From Alphaproteobacteria bacterium (GTDB lineage: Bacteria > Pseudomonadota > Alphaproteobacteria > Rhodobacterales > Rhodobacteraceae), in NCBI GenBank assembly GCA_030429495.1, contig JAUIFH010000006.1, positions 62,001-126,000 of the forward strand: 64,000 bases of DNA. The letters run 5' to 3'. This document shows positions 8,755-20,101 of the stretch, in pieces; position 1 is the stretch's first letter; each line of letters starts with the position of its first letter. Under the pieces are notes generated by a model. The model ran no database searches, was not told the origin of the DNA, and worked only from the letters and a program-made list of their open reading frames with translations. The position numbers were made by a program, and so were the translations under genes.

Positions 8755-9524
8755 CACAGAAACCCGCCAGCCTTGCCGACGCCGTCGAGATCGCGGCCAG
8801 GGCCTCCGCCATCGCGATGCGCCATTTCCGGGGCGCGCTCGGCGTCGATTTCAAGGCCGATGACAGCCCCGTCACCCAGGCCGACCGCGCGGTCGAGGCG
8901 GAAGTCCGGCGCATCCTCGCGGACCGCTTCCCCGATCACGGCATCTTCGGTGAAGAGGGCGGCATCGAACGGGGCGCGGCCGACGACCTCTGGATCGTCG
9001 ACCCGATCGACGGCACCCGCAGCTTCATGACGGGCCATCCGCTGTTCGGCTTCCTTCTTGCCAAACTCTCGAAGGGCCGCGCGGAACTGGGCGTGGTCGC
9101 ACTGCCGGCGCTGGACGAGGCCTATGCCGCCGAACGCGGCGCCGGCGCGGCGCTGAACGGTGTCCCGATCCGGACGTCGGGCCGGCGCGACGAGAACGGA
9201 GCAAGCCTTTACATCAACGAGGGTGAGAAGATCTGGCGCGCGGCGCCTGACATATTCGCCCGGCTTATGGACTTCGGCCGGACCCGGCGTTTCGGCTACG
9301 ACTGCTATCCCTACGCGCTTCTGGCATCCGGTCATGTCGATGCGGTGGTCGATTTCGACCTCCAGCCCTATGATTACCAACCCGTCGCGCTATTGGTCGA
9401 GGAAGCCGGCGGCGTCATGACCGGCTGGGACGGCGCGCTGCTGGACATGCAGGTCAACGCGCCCGTCATCGCCGCCGCAACGCCGGAACTGCATGCGCAT
9501 CTTCTGTCGGTCGTCACCGGATAA
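8751..9524 (+). CDS. Inositol-monophosphatase-family phosphatase (HisN-like)
   Basis: Mg-dependent phosphatase of 257 residues when started at the ATG overlapping the deoR stop codon. The family metal motifs are present: GEEGG, then DPIDGTRSF, and later the WD motif (MTGWDGALLD). The R-S-F after DGT resembles histidinol-phosphate phosphatases (HisN), but inositol phosphatases share the fold and context does not point to histidine synthesis. Coupling to a DeoR repressor suggests dephosphorylation of an intermediate of the nearby uptake/hydrolysis pathway. A longer in-frame start at 8709 exists but would overlap the repressor gene by 46 bases. Confidence 0.85.
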   Translation: MTQKPASLADAVEIAARASAIAMRHFRGALGVDFKADDSPVTQADRAVEAEVRRILADRFPDHGIFGEEGGIERGAADDLWIVDPIDGTRSFMTGHPLFGFLLAKLSKGRAELGVVALPALDEAYAAERGAGAALNGVPIRTSGRRDENGASLYINEGEKIWRAAPDIFARLMDFGRTRRFGYDCYPYALLASGHVDAVVDFDLQPYDYQPVALLVEEAGGVMTGWDGALLDMQVNAPVIAAATPELHAHLLSVVTG

Positions 9525-9536
9525 AGCGCAGCTAAA

Positions 9537-9573
9537 GCGTTTCGAGTTTTGGTTCCGCGTAAACTCGAAACGC
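9537..9573. terminator. Bidirectional stem-loop between convergent genes
   Basis: Perfect 13-base inverted repeat (GCGTTTCGAGTTT / AAACTCGAAACGC) with an 11-base loop. It fills the gap between the plus-strand phosphatase and the minus-strand ribD, so it can serve as terminator for both. The arms contain T/A runs in place of a separate T tail. Confidence 0.65.
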
Positions 9574-9574
9574 C

Positions 9575-10663
9575 CTAGTGCCGCGACCAGAGACTCAGCG
9601 TGTCGCCCCCGACCCTTTCGACGGTGATGAGCCGGAAGCGACCGACCTCTGCCAGCGTGCCAAGCCCGAGCGCGCCGATCCCGGCCCGTCCGTCGGCGCC
9701 AAGCGCAAGACCCGCCGTGAACAGCGCAATCTCGTCAACGCACTCGCTGCCCAGTAGCGCCGCCGCAAGCTGCCCGCCCCCTTCGCAGAACACGCGGGTG
9801 ATGCCCTCAGCGCCCAGCGCGTCAAGCACGTCGGGTGCGGGCGATCCCTCCTCCACCGCGATCAGCCGTGCCCCGGCCGCCTCCCAGTGCCGGCGCACGG
9901 CGTCGGAAGCGGACCGATCGTGGACCAACCAGACCGGCACGTCCCGCGCGGTTGCATGAAGCTTGCGTGCCGCGGCAAGGTCGAGTCCGTGCGACACGAC
10001 GACCCGAACCGGCTGATGCGCAACGCCCAGCCCCCGGACCGTCAGGTCCGGATCGTCCGCCCGCGCCGTTCCGGCCCCGACCAGCACAGCGTCGTGGCTT
10101 GCCCGCATCGCGTGGACGTGCCGCCGCGCTTCCGACCCGGTGATCCACCGGCTTTCCCCCGACCCTGTCGCGATCCGGCCGTCAAGGCTCATCGCGAGCT
10201 TAAGCGTCACCATCGGGCGCCCGGTGCGAAGACGGCTGAGGAACCCGCGTTGAAGCCGCTCCGCCTCCGCCGCCATCACTCCGGTCTCGACCGTGATCCC
10301 GGCGTCGCGCAGCATCGCATGGCCGCGCCCGGACACCCGTGCGTCGGGGTCCTCCAGCGCGGAAACCACGCGCGCGACACCGGCGGCGATCAGGGCCTCC
10401 GCACAGGGGGGGGTCTTGCCGTGATGGGCGCAAGGTTCAAGGCTGACATAGACCGTCGCACCGCGCGCCGCGCCTCCGGCCTGGGCCAGCGCCACGGTTT
10501 CTGCGTGGGGACGACCACCCGGCTGCGTCCAGCCACGTCCGACGATACGGCCGGACTTCACGATCACGCAGCCGACCGCAGGATTCGGCCAGACCCGGCC
10601 AAGGCCACGCCGGGCAAGGCCGAGGGCCAGCGGCATGAACCTCCGGTCGTCTTCCGCGGTCAC
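9575..10663 (-). CDS. ribD: Bifunctional riboflavin deaminase/reductase RibD
   Basis: Two consecutive steps of riboflavin synthesis: deamination of the diaminopyrimidine from GTP, then NADPH-dependent reduction of its ribose side chain. The 362 residues match the family. The N-terminal deaminase domain has its zinc ligands (HAET, then [17 protein letters not shown]). The C-terminal reductase domain has the [15 protein letters not shown] segment and a late glycine-rich motif ([12 protein letters not shown]). The start overlaps the nrdR stop (ATGA), a linkage common in proteobacteria. No riboflavin synthase gene follows: the operon ends at a stem-loop. Confidence 0.95.
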   Translation of the reverse strand: MTAEDDRRFMPLALGLARRGLGRVWPNPAVGCVIVKSGRIVGRGWTQPGGRPHAETVALAQAGGAARGATVYVSLEPCAHHGKTPPCAEALIAAGVARVVSALEDPDARVSGRGHAMLRDAGITVETGVMAAEAERLQRGFLSRLRTGRPMVTLKLAMSLDGRIATGSGESRWITGSEARRHVHAMRASHDAVLVGAGTARADDPDLTVRGLGVAHQPVRVVVSHGLDLAAARKLHATARDVPVWLVHDRSASDAVRRHWEAAGARLIAVEEGSPAPDVLDALGAEGITRVFCEGGGQLAAALLGSECVDEIALFTAGLALGADGRAGIGALGLGTLAEVGRFRLITVERVGGDTLSLWSRH

Positions 10664-11127
10664 TCTTCCGCCGGGGCGGTCGGGCGCAATTCGGAGACGA
10701 ACTTGTCGAAGTCGTCAGCCGCCTGGAAGTTCTTGTAGACCGAGGCGAAGCGCACATAGGCCACGGTGTCGATCCGCGCCAGGGTCTCCATCACGATCTC
10801 GCCGATGGTCTTGGAGGGAATGTCGGTCTCGCCCAGGGATTCAAGACGCCGGACGATGCCGGAAATCATCTGGTCGATCCGCTCCGGGTCGATGGGTCGT
10901 TTCTGCATCGCGATACGGATCGAACGCTCCAGCTTGTCGCGGTCGAAATCCTCGCGTTTGCCGGAGGACTTGATGACAACGAGATCGCGCAGTTGCACCC
11001 GTTCATAGGTCGTGAACCGCCCCCCGCAGGCCGGGCAGAAGCGCCGTCTGCGGATGGCGACATGATCCTCGGCCGGGCGTGAATCCTTTACCTGCGTGTC
11101 GACATTTCCGCAAAACGGGCAGCGCAT
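10660..11127 (-). CDS. nrdR: Transcriptional repressor NrdR
   Basis: ATP/dATP-sensing repressor of ribonucleotide reductase genes, 155 residues, normal length. It starts with the zinc-ribbon [18 protein letters not shown], continues with the second Cys pair ([14 protein letters not shown]) and then the ATP-cone domain ([17 protein letters not shown]). A good ribosome binding site (GGGGAAGGG) precedes the ATG. It is the first gene of a two-gene unit with ribD. Confidence 0.97.
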   Translation of the reverse strand: MRCPFCGNVDTQVKDSRPAEDHVAIRRRRFCPACGGRFTTYERVQLRDLVVIKSSGKREDFDRDKLERSIRIAMQKRPIDPERIDQMISGIVRRLESLGETDIPSKTIGEIVMETLARIDTVAYVRFASVYKNFQAADDFDKFVSELRPTAPAEE

Positions 11128-11360
11128 TCCCTTCCCCTCGGTCCAGATCCCCGGATATCCACAGGCACTATAGGCGTGCCTCTAGGGTTTGGGTAGGGGG
11201 CAATTGCAGCCACCAGATAACGCGAGCGAAAACGGGGGAAAATCAGCAACATATTCCCCTACGTCACCCGCTTCAGTTGAGTCATTCTCCCCCCGTTCCG
11301 CCGAGGCGGAACCAGCCGCCAGCACGGACCGTCCGAGAAGCCGCGCGCCCACGCGCCGGG

Positions 11361-11780
11361 CTACCGGACGAGACATGCCACCACCTGGCGGTCATGGGGC
11401 GCCCGGCGATGTTCGAACAGGTATAATCCCTGCCAAGTTCCAAGCGTCGGGCGCCCCGCCACGACCGGAATCGAAAGACTGACCGGCAGCAGCGCGGCCT
11501 TGATATGCGCCGGCATATCGTCCGGCCCTTCGAGGATATGGGTCAGGTAGGACATCGACGGATCGTCCGCCGGCGGCACGAGGCGCTCGAAAAAGGCCAC
11601 TAGATCGCGGCGCACGTCGGGGTCGGCATTTTCCTGAATGGCAAGCGAACAGGACGTATGGCGCACGAACAGAGTCAGGAGCCCGTCGCCCTTTCCCGCA
11701 CACCAATCTCTCACACGATCGGTGAATTCGTACAGCCCCGCCCCGCGCGTGGCGATCACGAATGTCTCTCTGTCGGTCAC
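11361..11780 (-). CDS. yjbQ: YjbQ-family protein (secondary thiamine-phosphate synthase type)
   Basis: Small cytoplasmic protein of 139 residues of the UPF0047/YjbQ family. The characteristic motif (FVRHTSCSLAIQENADP) and the later Tyr/His residues (YLTHILEGPDDMPAH) are intact. Escherichia coli YjbQ shows weak thiamine-phosphate synthase activity, but the physiological role of the family is unsettled. The gene overlaps the end of the DUF616 gene upstream by 4 bases, so the two are co-transcribed. A 233-base non-coding gap separates it from nrdR. Confidence 0.9.
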   Translation of the reverse strand: MTDRETFVIATRGAGLYEFTDRVRDWCAGKGDGLLTLFVRHTSCSLAIQENADPDVRRDLVAFFERLVPPADDPSMSYLTHILEGPDDMPAHIKAALLPVSLSIPVVAGRPTLGTWQGLYLFEHRRAPHDRQVVACLVR

Positions 11781-12523
11781 GACCGCGCCCTGCGCCGCAG
11801 AGCGTGATAGACCTTGCGCGCCTCCTGGTAGAGGACATGCTTGCGCGGAAACTCGGTCTTGCGGTGTTTCCGGTCGAAGACGGTGAATTCCACCGTCTCC
11901 CGCCAGTCAAGAGCGGTTATGAACTCGTAGCGCAGCCCGAGCGTCCAGACGAGGTAGGGAAAGGAAATCTGGTCCCGCCGTGAATAGCGCAGCACATGTT
12001 CGTACCAGCGGTCACCGAACCGGGCGGCGGCGGCATCGGCATGACAGCGGACGATAAAATGGCCTTCGATCAGCCCCGAATGCGCGGGCAGCCCGGCGGT
12101 ACGATAGGTCGCCTCGCGTTCCTTCAGGACGCGGTAGTCGTCAAGGCCGTTTTCCCAGCAGGTCTGCAATTCGTGATAGACGCAGTCGCGGCGGAAATGC
12201 GGGAACGCGAAAAATGCGCTGTCCGACTGCGCGGTCACGGCCGACAGAACAGCCTGCGGGTCGCGCTTCAGGCGCGACTTGTTGTCGATCCAGATCGACC
12301 ACTCGGCGTCGGGAAAGTATCGGTGCGGCATAAGCTTTGCCCGGCGCGACGCGCGGGCCGCGTCGATCCCGTCCAGCGGATCGTGGACGATCTCGACGCC
12401 GGGAAGCGCCACGTCCGTCCGGTCGGTAAAAAGCACGCGGCGGCACGTGTCGAAGCCGCCGAAGAAATCGGGGTTAAGCGGATCGGCGTCGCCGTAATGC
12501 GCGCTGTAAAGAACGAGGTTCAT
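11777..12523 (-). CDS. DUF616-type glycosyltransferase-like protein
   Basis: Predicted 248-residue cytoplasmic protein of the DUF616 group (related to plant TOD1/MUCI70 glycosyltransferase-like proteins). Recognisable segments are LYSAHYGD at the N-terminus, RRAKLMPHRYFPDAEWSIWI followed by DNKSR (a DxD-like site) and the later HFRRDCVYHEL. The start chosen is ATG 12523 (MNLVLYSAHYGD) because homologues begin at this strand; a longer frame back to 12601 would run into the divergent dienelactone hydrolase promoter. The acceptor is unknown. Confidence 0.75.
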   Translation of the reverse strand: MNLVLYSAHYGDADPLNPDFFGGFDTCRRVLFTDRTDVALPGVEIVHDPLDGIDAARASRRAKLMPHRYFPDAEWSIWIDNKSRLKRDPQAVLSAVTAQSDSAFFAFPHFRRDCVYHELQTCWENGLDDYRVLKEREATYRTAGLPAHSGLIEGHFIVRCHADAAAARFGDRWYEHVLRYSRRDQISFPYLVWTLGLRYEFITALDWRETVEFTVFDRKHRKTEFPRKHVLYQEARKVYHALRRRARS

Positions 12524-12669
12524 CCCCTGCCCTGACTTGCCTGCCTCATCGTCGCGACTATAGCCGCGCCACAGCGCGGGCACGAGTCCCGTCACGGTCA
12601 TGTGTCACACAGCGCGGCCCGATCCATGCTAGGTTGCCCGAGAACCCGTTCATGGACAGGGAGGCTGCG

Positions 12670-13557
12670 ATGACGCGACTGACAGCCCGGGATTTCGCCC
12701 CGGAAATCCTCGAACTTTACGACTTCTACGCCCACGGGATGATCACCAAGCGTGAATTTCTCGACCGGGCCGGCAAGTATGCGGTCGGCGGTCTGACTGC
12801 GGCGGCGATCCTGGGAATGATGAGTCCGGACTACGCGCTGGCCGAGCAGGTCAGCTTCAACGACCCCGATATCCGCGCAGACTATGTCACCTACCCCTCG
12901 CCGAATGGTCATGGCGAAGTGCGGGGCTATCTGGTTCGGCCGGCAGGGGCCGAGGGCGCGCTGCCCGCGGTCGTCGTCGTCCACGAGAACCGGGGCCTGA
13001 ACCCCTATATCGAGGATGTCGCACGCCGGCTCGGCAAGGCGGGGTTCATGGCGCTCGCGCCGGACGGCCTCACCTCGGTCGGCGGCTATCCCGGCAATGA
13101 CGACGAGGGGCGCACGCTCCAGAAGACAGTCGATCCGACGAAGCTGATGAACGATTTCTTCGCGGCGGTCGAACATCTGATGGGCCATGAAGGGTCCACC
13201 GGCAATGTCGGGATTGTCGGCTTCTGCTATGGCGGCGGGGTCTGCAACGCGGCGGCAGTGGCCTATCCGGAACTGAAGGCGGCGGTGCCGTTCTATGGCC
13301 GGCAGGCAGCGGCGAAAGACGCACCGAACATCAAGGCTTCGCTGATGCTCCACTACGCAGGCCTCGACGAGCGGATCAATGCGGGCTGGCCGGAATACGA
13401 GGCGGCGCTGAAGGCGGCCGGCACCGACTATCAGGCCTTCATCTATGAGGGCGCCAACCATGGCTTCCACAACGATTCCACCCCGCGCTACGACGAGGCG
13501 GCGGCGGAGCTTGCATGGAGCCGCACCGTGGAGTTCGTCCGGGCAAAGCTCGGCTGA
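12670..13557 (+). CDS. Dienelactone hydrolase family protein
   Basis: Alpha/beta-hydrolase of 295 residues. The catalytic Cys sits in GFCYGGG, the Asp in YAGLDERIN and the His in GANHGFHND, giving the Cys-Asp-His triad of carboxymethylenebutenolidases. An N-terminal block of about 60 residues (including a hydrophobic segment GGLTAAAILGMM and an ALA-type site) precedes the domain and suggests export or membrane anchoring; similar extensions occur in many alphaproteobacterial members. Start at ATG 12670 has a strong site (AGGGAGG) 6-7 bases upstream; ATG 12634 has none. Confidence 0.88.
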   Translation: MTRLTARDFAPEILELYDFYAHGMITKREFLDRAGKYAVGGLTAAAILGMMSPDYALAEQVSFNDPDIRADYVTYPSPNGHGEVRGYLVRPAGAEGALPAVVVVHENRGLNPYIEDVARRLGKAGFMALAPDGLTSVGGYPGNDDEGRTLQKTVDPTKLMNDFFAAVEHLMGHEGSTGNVGIVGFCYGGGVCNAAAVAYPELKAAVPFYGRQAAAKDAPNIKASLMLHYAGLDERINAGWPEYEAALKAAGTDYQAFIYEGANHGFHNDSTPRYDEAAAELAWSRTVEFVRAKLG

Positions 13558-13643
13558 GCGGCGAGCCTATTCCGGGACCTGTGAGCTCGCTCCGCAAAAC
13601 GCAAAACACGATGGCCTGCGGGATTCGAACCCTGCCGGAGCCT

Positions 13644-14021
13644 CTAGCGGCGCGGATTTCGTGCAAACTCGCAGAAGGCCTGCGCCGCGCCGGCTGACAG
13701 ACTGCCATCCTTCCGGCCGATCAGCGTGGCGATCCCGGTCGAACCGGCTGCGCCGTCGGGGCTAAGCGAGAAGCGGATCCCTTCGCCCGCCCGTCGCGGA
13801 GGCTCCGACAGGCGCCAGATCCGGGTCGAGGGCGGCTGGTTCAACCCTCGGATCACATAATCCCCCGCCGTGCACCAGAAATCCGCTGGCGCCGACTTCC
13901 CGCGATAAGGCACCGTGAAGTCGCCCGGGCCCTGCGGCTCTGCAACAAGTCCGTTCTGGGCGATATAGGCACTGGCCGGGCTGGAAAGCGTGAGGGCAAG
14001 AAGAAGGGCGATGCGGCGCAT
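13644..14021 (-). CDS. Small secreted hypothetical protein
   Basis: Not assigned to a named family. The 125-residue product starts with a signal peptide (MRRIALLLALTLSSPASA, cleavage near residue 18). The mature part has two cysteines (FWCTAGDY and AFCEFARN) that could form a disulfide in the periplasm, and no membrane segment. ATG 14021 was chosen over an upstream in-frame ATG at 14084 because it begins the signal peptide directly. It is convergent with the dienelactone hydrolase gene. Confidence 0.7.
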   Translation of the reverse strand: MRRIALLLALTLSSPASAYIAQNGLVAEPQGPGDFTVPYRGKSAPADFWCTAGDYVIRGLNQPPSTRIWRLSEPPRRAGEGIRFSLSPDGAAGSTGIATLIGRKDGSLSAGAAQAFCEFARNPRR

Positions 14022-14107
14022 GGGCGGGCCTTTCGAAAGGACCCTTTCAAGATAGGCCCTGAGGAGAAATTTCCAAGCCGGCACGATATCCCCGTCGGCA
14101 GGAACCC

Positions 14108-14773
14108 TCAGGATTTCGTGAACACCCGCGCGGTGTAGTTCGGCAGCATCGGCGGTGTCGTCTCTGCCACCTGGCGAAGCCCCAACGCTTCGAATATCTC
14201 CTTGTACTTGCGGGGAAATATTCGCGTGTTTGACGTCGACTCGTCTTCGATCGTCACCAGCACCGACTTCGTCACCCGCGCGATGTGCTCAAAGACCCAG
14301 TCGCTGTCGGGGTGAATGTGCAAGAGCACCGCCATCGAGAAAACAACGTCATAGGCACCGTCTTCCAACTCGGGGATCGCCTCTTCCACGGGCTTGTTGA
14401 GGATGTTCGCGGCCGCCGCAAGGTCAGGGAACGCAACCTTCATCTCTTTGATGGCCGGTTCGCTGATCTCAATGGCGGCAATCGGACCATACCCGGCCTT
14501 GTAGAGCGCGTTGAGGTTGCGCCCGACATTGCATCCTATCTCAAGAACGCTGGAGCCGGCGGGCGCGTGCTGCGACAGAAGATCGACAAGGAATTCGCTT
14601 CGCCCGGGGGCACGGCGATAGGCATCCGGCTTGTTCCGTGCGTTGGGAGGATTGCGCCAGAACTCGGCAAGCTCTTCGCGTGACCCTTTCGCGCGGACGG
14701 AGTCCGCGCCGTGGAGAAGAGAAAAAAGCTTGTACTTGAGCTTGTTTCGCGCGTGGCGGAGTTTTGCTCGCAT
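14108..14773 (-). CDS. Class I SAM-dependent methyltransferase
   Basis: Cytoplasmic 221-residue protein with the Rossmann SAM motif (SVLEIGCNVGRNLNAL), the acidic end of strand 2 (AAIEIS) and a motif-4-like segment (YDVVFSMAVLLHIHPD). The N-terminal region is basic and lacks a signal. The substrate is unknown; no close partner gene is evident. The ATG at 14773 follows a G-rich site. About 235 bases of apparently non-coding DNA lie between this start and the HlyU-like gene. Confidence 0.85.
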   Translation of the reverse strand: MRAKLRHARNKLKYKLFSLLHGADSVRAKGSREELAEFWRNPPNARNKPDAYRRAPGRSEFLVDLLSQHAPAGSSVLEIGCNVGRNLNALYKAGYGPIAAIEISEPAIKEMKVAFPDLAAAANILNKPVEEAIPELEDGAYDVVFSMAVLLHIHPDSDWVFEHIARVTKSVLVTIEDESTSNTRIFPRKYKEIFEALGLRQVAETTPPMLPNYTARVFTKS

Positions 14774-15008
14774 GGTTCCCCCCGTTGATGTCCGCCAGGC
14801 GGGGATGGTCCAATCAACCCCTGCCGGCTCGCTTCACACTGCTTCCCGGTGGCGACGCGCTGCCTGACAAACAAGCCCGCACGCAACCGAAGCCCGATCC
14901 CTCACTTCGTGAACCATGATGCCAGTATCCGTGTCAATGCGCGTAGGCCGTGCGACGCAGAGCAGAGGTAGCACGGCTGGGCCGCGGTCGGAACCCGCGA
15001 GCCAGAGC

Positions 15009-15284
15009 CTAGCCGAAGATGGACTCGCCCTGCTGGTCGATGAGCGACTTTGCCTTGCGCAGCGTCATCTCCGCCGCGGCCTCTTCGGTCGCAACAGTAT
15101 CCGCCCGCACCATCCGGTGCGTCCTGACCTCGCCGCCGACCTCCTTCTCGATCCGCGCCGCCACGCGAAAGCCCGCGCTTTCCTTGATCGGGTCGACAAA
15201 GATGCGGAAGCCGTCGTGAAGAACGGGCTCGGCCTCGGCCTTTTCACTGGATGAGCCGTTTAAGAGGCGAGAAAACCAGGACAT
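15009..15284 (-). CDS. HlyU-family protein
   Basis: A 91-residue cytoplasmic protein that matches the HlyU family of small predicted regulators (named after the Vibrio haemolysin activator, although alphaproteobacterial members are a distinct group). Typical segments are YKG-like FRIFVDPIKESAGFRVAARI and the C-terminal KAKSLIDQQGESIF. A strong site (GGAGGG) precedes the ATG. It lies downstream of rpoD on the same strand. A regulatory role is only inferred from the family name. Confidence 0.8.
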   Translation of the reverse strand: MSWFSRLLNGSSSEKAEAEPVLHDGFRIFVDPIKESAGFRVAARIEKEVGGEVRTHRMVRADTVATEEAAAEMTLRKAKSLIDQQGESIFG

Positions 15285-15382
15285 GGGGGACCCTCCGTAT
15301 TTTCCCGGTTCTACTATGGGAACGGATGTCTGGCCAGAAGTCCGGCGGGCGGCCTAAAGGCATTTGACGAGCCGCCCCGATC

Positions 15383-17365
<1,983 letters not shown>

Positions 17366-17473
17366 CGGGGCTCCTTCCGTATCGGGCGATTCGCGGATGA
17401 AACGAATCGGTTCCGTTTGTGTAGCGAATCAAACGCGCGAATCACAGGGGCGGCGGTTCCGCGCGCGGCGCGT

Positions 17474-19411
17474 TCAGACTTTCTTCTTTTCCCATGCGGC
17501 GCCGTCGATCAGGCTTTGAAGCTGCGCCGAAAGCGCCGCGCGGTCCTCACCCATATCGCTGTCGTCGTCGAGTTTCGAGCGACCCGCACGGTTACGGGCC
17601 TCTGCGGCCTGCCCAAGGCGCCATGTCAGCCCCTCGTCGGCCAGACCGGCCATGTCCTCCATCGCCTCCGCGACCTCGGCCAGCGCGCCCCGTCGGGCTT
17701 CCAGCTTGGCCAATTCCTCGGCAAGGCACATCGCGGCGAGATCGCCGTCCTGAGCGTTGCGGACCGGGGGGGCGGTTTGCACATGGGCAAGGCCCATGAC
17801 CTTTTCAAGGTCGGCGCCCGCGATCGCTGCGACCTTTTCGCGGAACGCTCCCCCGCCGTCATCCGAATGCGATGCCGTAAGGACCGCAAGGCGCAGCCGT
17901 TCGTGCCCGGGGTCGCGCATGTCGACGGTTTCGAACTGGCTCTCGAACCGGGCGAGGCAGGCGGGGTGGGTGACTGCGATGGCGAGGATCATCGCCTCGC
18001 GCAGATAATCCTCGACCTCGGGTCCGGCGGCGGGACCCAAAAGCGAACTGCGCGTGACGGGCAAGGGCTCTGCGGCGCCAGGCTTCCACGCTGCTCCGCG
18101 GCGGCCGCTCGCCGGCGCGCGGCGCACGGCGCCGAACAACTCCCAGCGGAGCCGCTTGATCTCTTCGCCGTAATGGGAGCGGATCGAAGGGTCGGCGATC
18201 TTTCGGATCGCTTCACGCAGATCTTTGTCGAGTGCCGCCTTCCGCTCCGGACTGTCAAAGACGCGGCCCTCGGTCTCGCGCCGCCAGAGGAGGTTCACCA
18301 TCGGCTGCGCCTCGCCGACGAGTTTGGCCATCGCCTCCCGTCCGCGCAGCTTGATGAGGTCGTCCGGGTCCATCCCTTCGGGCAGGATCACGAAGCGCAG
18401 CCCCTGCCCTGCCTCCAGCATCGGCAGCGCGAGGTCGATCAGCCGTGTCGCCGCGCGGATACCCGCCGTGTCGCCGTCGAGCATGATCAGAGGTTCCGGC
18501 GACAACCGCCAGAGCATGCGCAGCTGGTCCTCCGTGATCGCGGTGCCCAAGGGCGCGACGGCGGCCTCGAACCCCGCGCCGACAAGGGCAATCACGTCCA
18601 TGTAGCCTTCGGCCACGATCAGCGGCTGGCCCTTGCCCACCGCCTCCCGCGCCGGGCCGTGATTGTAAAGGCTGCGGCCCTTGTCGAAAAGTTCGGTCTC
18701 GGGCGAGTTGAGGTACTTCGCGTTGTCGTTCGGGTCCATCGCCCGGCCGCCGAAGGCGATACAGCGCCCGCGTGGGTCGCGGATCGGGAACATGATCCGG
18801 TTGCGGAAGACGTCATAGGGCGCCTTGCCCTTGGTTGAGGGCTTGGCAAGGCCCGCGCCAAGGATCAGGTCGTCGGTGATGCCCTTCGCCTTCAGATGGT
18901 CCCAAAGGCCCTGCCAGCCCTCCGGCGCGAAACCGATCTCGAACCGGTCCTGCGCGGCCTCCGAAAGCTTGCGCCCGGCCAGATAGTCACGCGCGACGGC
19001 GCCCGCCCCGGTCTTCAGCTGCAGGCGGTAGTGGCGGACGGCGTCCTCCATGACACCGGCAAGCTCGGTCCGCCGGTCGGCGCGCTCGGCGGCCTTCGGA
19101 TCCTGCGCCGGCATCGGCACTCCCGCCTCGCGCGCCAGCGTTTCGACCGCCTCCATGAAGGACATGTTCTCGGCATCCTTCAGGAACGAGATCGCGTCGC
19201 CCTTCGCATGGCAGCCGAAGCAGTAGTAGTAACCCTTGCGGTCATCGACATGGAACGATGCCGTCTTTTCCTGATGGAACGGACAGGGTGCCCAGAGATC
19301 GCCCTTGGCCTGGTTCGACTTGCGATTGTCCCACGTGACCTTGCGCCCGACGACGTGGGAAAGCGTCGTGCGGGTGCGCAATTCGTCAAGAAATCCGGGT
19401 GGGAGACTCAT
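17474..19411 (-). CDS. dnaG: DNA primase DnaG
   Basis: Synthesises RNA primers at the replication fork with the replicative helicase. The 645-residue frame starts at ATG 19411 (MSLPPGFLDELRTRTTLSHV), the family's usual N-terminus; the upstream extension to 19477 is low in conservation. The CHC2 zinc finger is visible (CPFHQEKTASFHVDD, then YYYCFGCHAKGDA), as is the TOPRIM core (VAEGYMDVIAL and LMLDGDTAG-like ILMLDGD). The C-terminal helicase-interaction part is rich in Ala/Glu as usual. It is immediately upstream of rpoD. Confidence 0.97.
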   Translation of the reverse strand: MSLPPGFLDELRTRTTLSHVVGRKVTWDNRKSNQAKGDLWAPCPFHQEKTASFHVDDRKGYYYCFGCHAKGDAISFLKDAENMSFMEAVETLAREAGVPMPAQDPKAAERADRRTELAGVMEDAVRHYRLQLKTGAGAVARDYLAGRKLSEAAQDRFEIGFAPEGWQGLWDHLKAKGITDDLILGAGLAKPSTKGKAPYDVFRNRIMFPIRDPRGRCIAFGGRAMDPNDNAKYLNSPETELFDKGRSLYNHGPAREAVGKGQPLIVAEGYMDVIALVGAGFEAAVAPLGTAITEDQLRMLWRLSPEPLIMLDGDTAGIRAATRLIDLALPMLEAGQGLRFVILPEGMDPDDLIKLRGREAMAKLVGEAQPMVNLLWRRETEGRVFDSPERKAALDKDLREAIRKIADPSIRSHYGEEIKRLRWELFGAVRRAPASGRRGAAWKPGAAEPLPVTRSSLLGPAAGPEVEDYLREAMILAIAVTHPACLARFESQFETVDMRDPGHERLRLAVLTASHSDDGGGAFREKVAAIAGADLEKVMGLAHVQTAPPVRNAQDGDLAAMCLAEELAKLEARRGALAEVAEAMEDMAGLADEGLTWRLGQAAEARNRAGRSKLDDDSDMGEDRAALSAQLQSLIDGAAWEKKKV

Positions 19412-19552
19412 CTGACGAATATCGGCCTTCGCCGCCGCCCCGGCAAGGGGCTCTCCACCCCCGCCAGCAGAAACCACCGGGCGGCTGCGGTCCGGCCGCT
19501 ATCACTTTCTGTCTCACAAATACTTCGGGGGAATCCCCGCGCCCCGTCCGGT

Positions 19553-20101
19553 TCACCGCGCCGCAGCGCGGGCAGCAAGCGCGGTCATCGCCGCGTGCAA
19601 TTCGTGCACGGCCGTCGCGGCCATCGAACGGAAGACCATGATCTCGAAGGCCCGGTCCTCGCTGCGATGCAGGACCATCATCATGTGGCCAAGCGAGGAA
19701 CGCGCGACGCTGCCCTTCGGGAAAGCCGCCGCGCCGAGGTCGAGCGGGACGAGCCGCGCCAGAACCGCCTCGACATCCGCGCCCGAAAGTTCGATCCGCG
19801 CCCAGCCATCGCTCTGATCGGTCAGCGCGGCGATCCCGGCGAGGCCCTCGGGATCGGCGCCGATCAGGAAGGCCTGCCCCCGCCCGGTCCACAGGATCCT
19901 TCCGCCCTTTCCGGCAACCGACTGGCCCGGCTTCGGCCAGCCGAGGCCCAGCGCCTTCAGCGCCGCGCCGACCGCTCGGTCCTTTCCTGCGAAGGGCGCG
20001 ACAGAAGTGATGCGTTCAGCCGCGATTTCGGTCAGCGTCATACCACCGATGGCAAGGGGCAGCAGGCCCTCACAGGGGGTTTTCTCGAACAGGCTAGGCA
20101 C
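19553..20101 (-). CDS. soxG: Sarcosine oxidase gamma subunit
   Basis: Smallest-but-one subunit of heterotetrameric sarcosine oxidase; it packs against the folate-binding domain of the alpha chain. The 182 residues have typical gamma-subunit segments (ILWTGRGQAFLIG near the middle and VARSSLGHMMMVLHR towards the C-terminus). It overlaps the end of soxA by 8 bases, as expected in this operon. It is the last gene; a 141-base gap then leads to dnaG. Confidence 0.9.
   Translation of the reverse strand: MPSLFEKTPCEGLLPLAIGGMTLTEIAAERITSVAPFAGKDRAVGAALKALGLGWPKPGQSVAGKGGRILWTGRGQAFLIGADPEGLAGIAALTDQSDGWARIELSGADVEAVLARLVPLDLGAAAFPKGSVARSSLGHMMMVLHRSEDRAFEIMVFRSMAATAVHELHAAMTALAARAAAR

Noticed and set aside
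13612-13655. Minus-strand sequence with a tRNA-like T-loop (GGGTTCGAATCCC) near the end of the small secreted gene
   Set aside because: Only three base pairs of a T stem form, no acceptor or anticodon arm can be drawn, and it overlaps the end of a coding gene. It is not a tRNA and too weak to call an attachment-site remnant.
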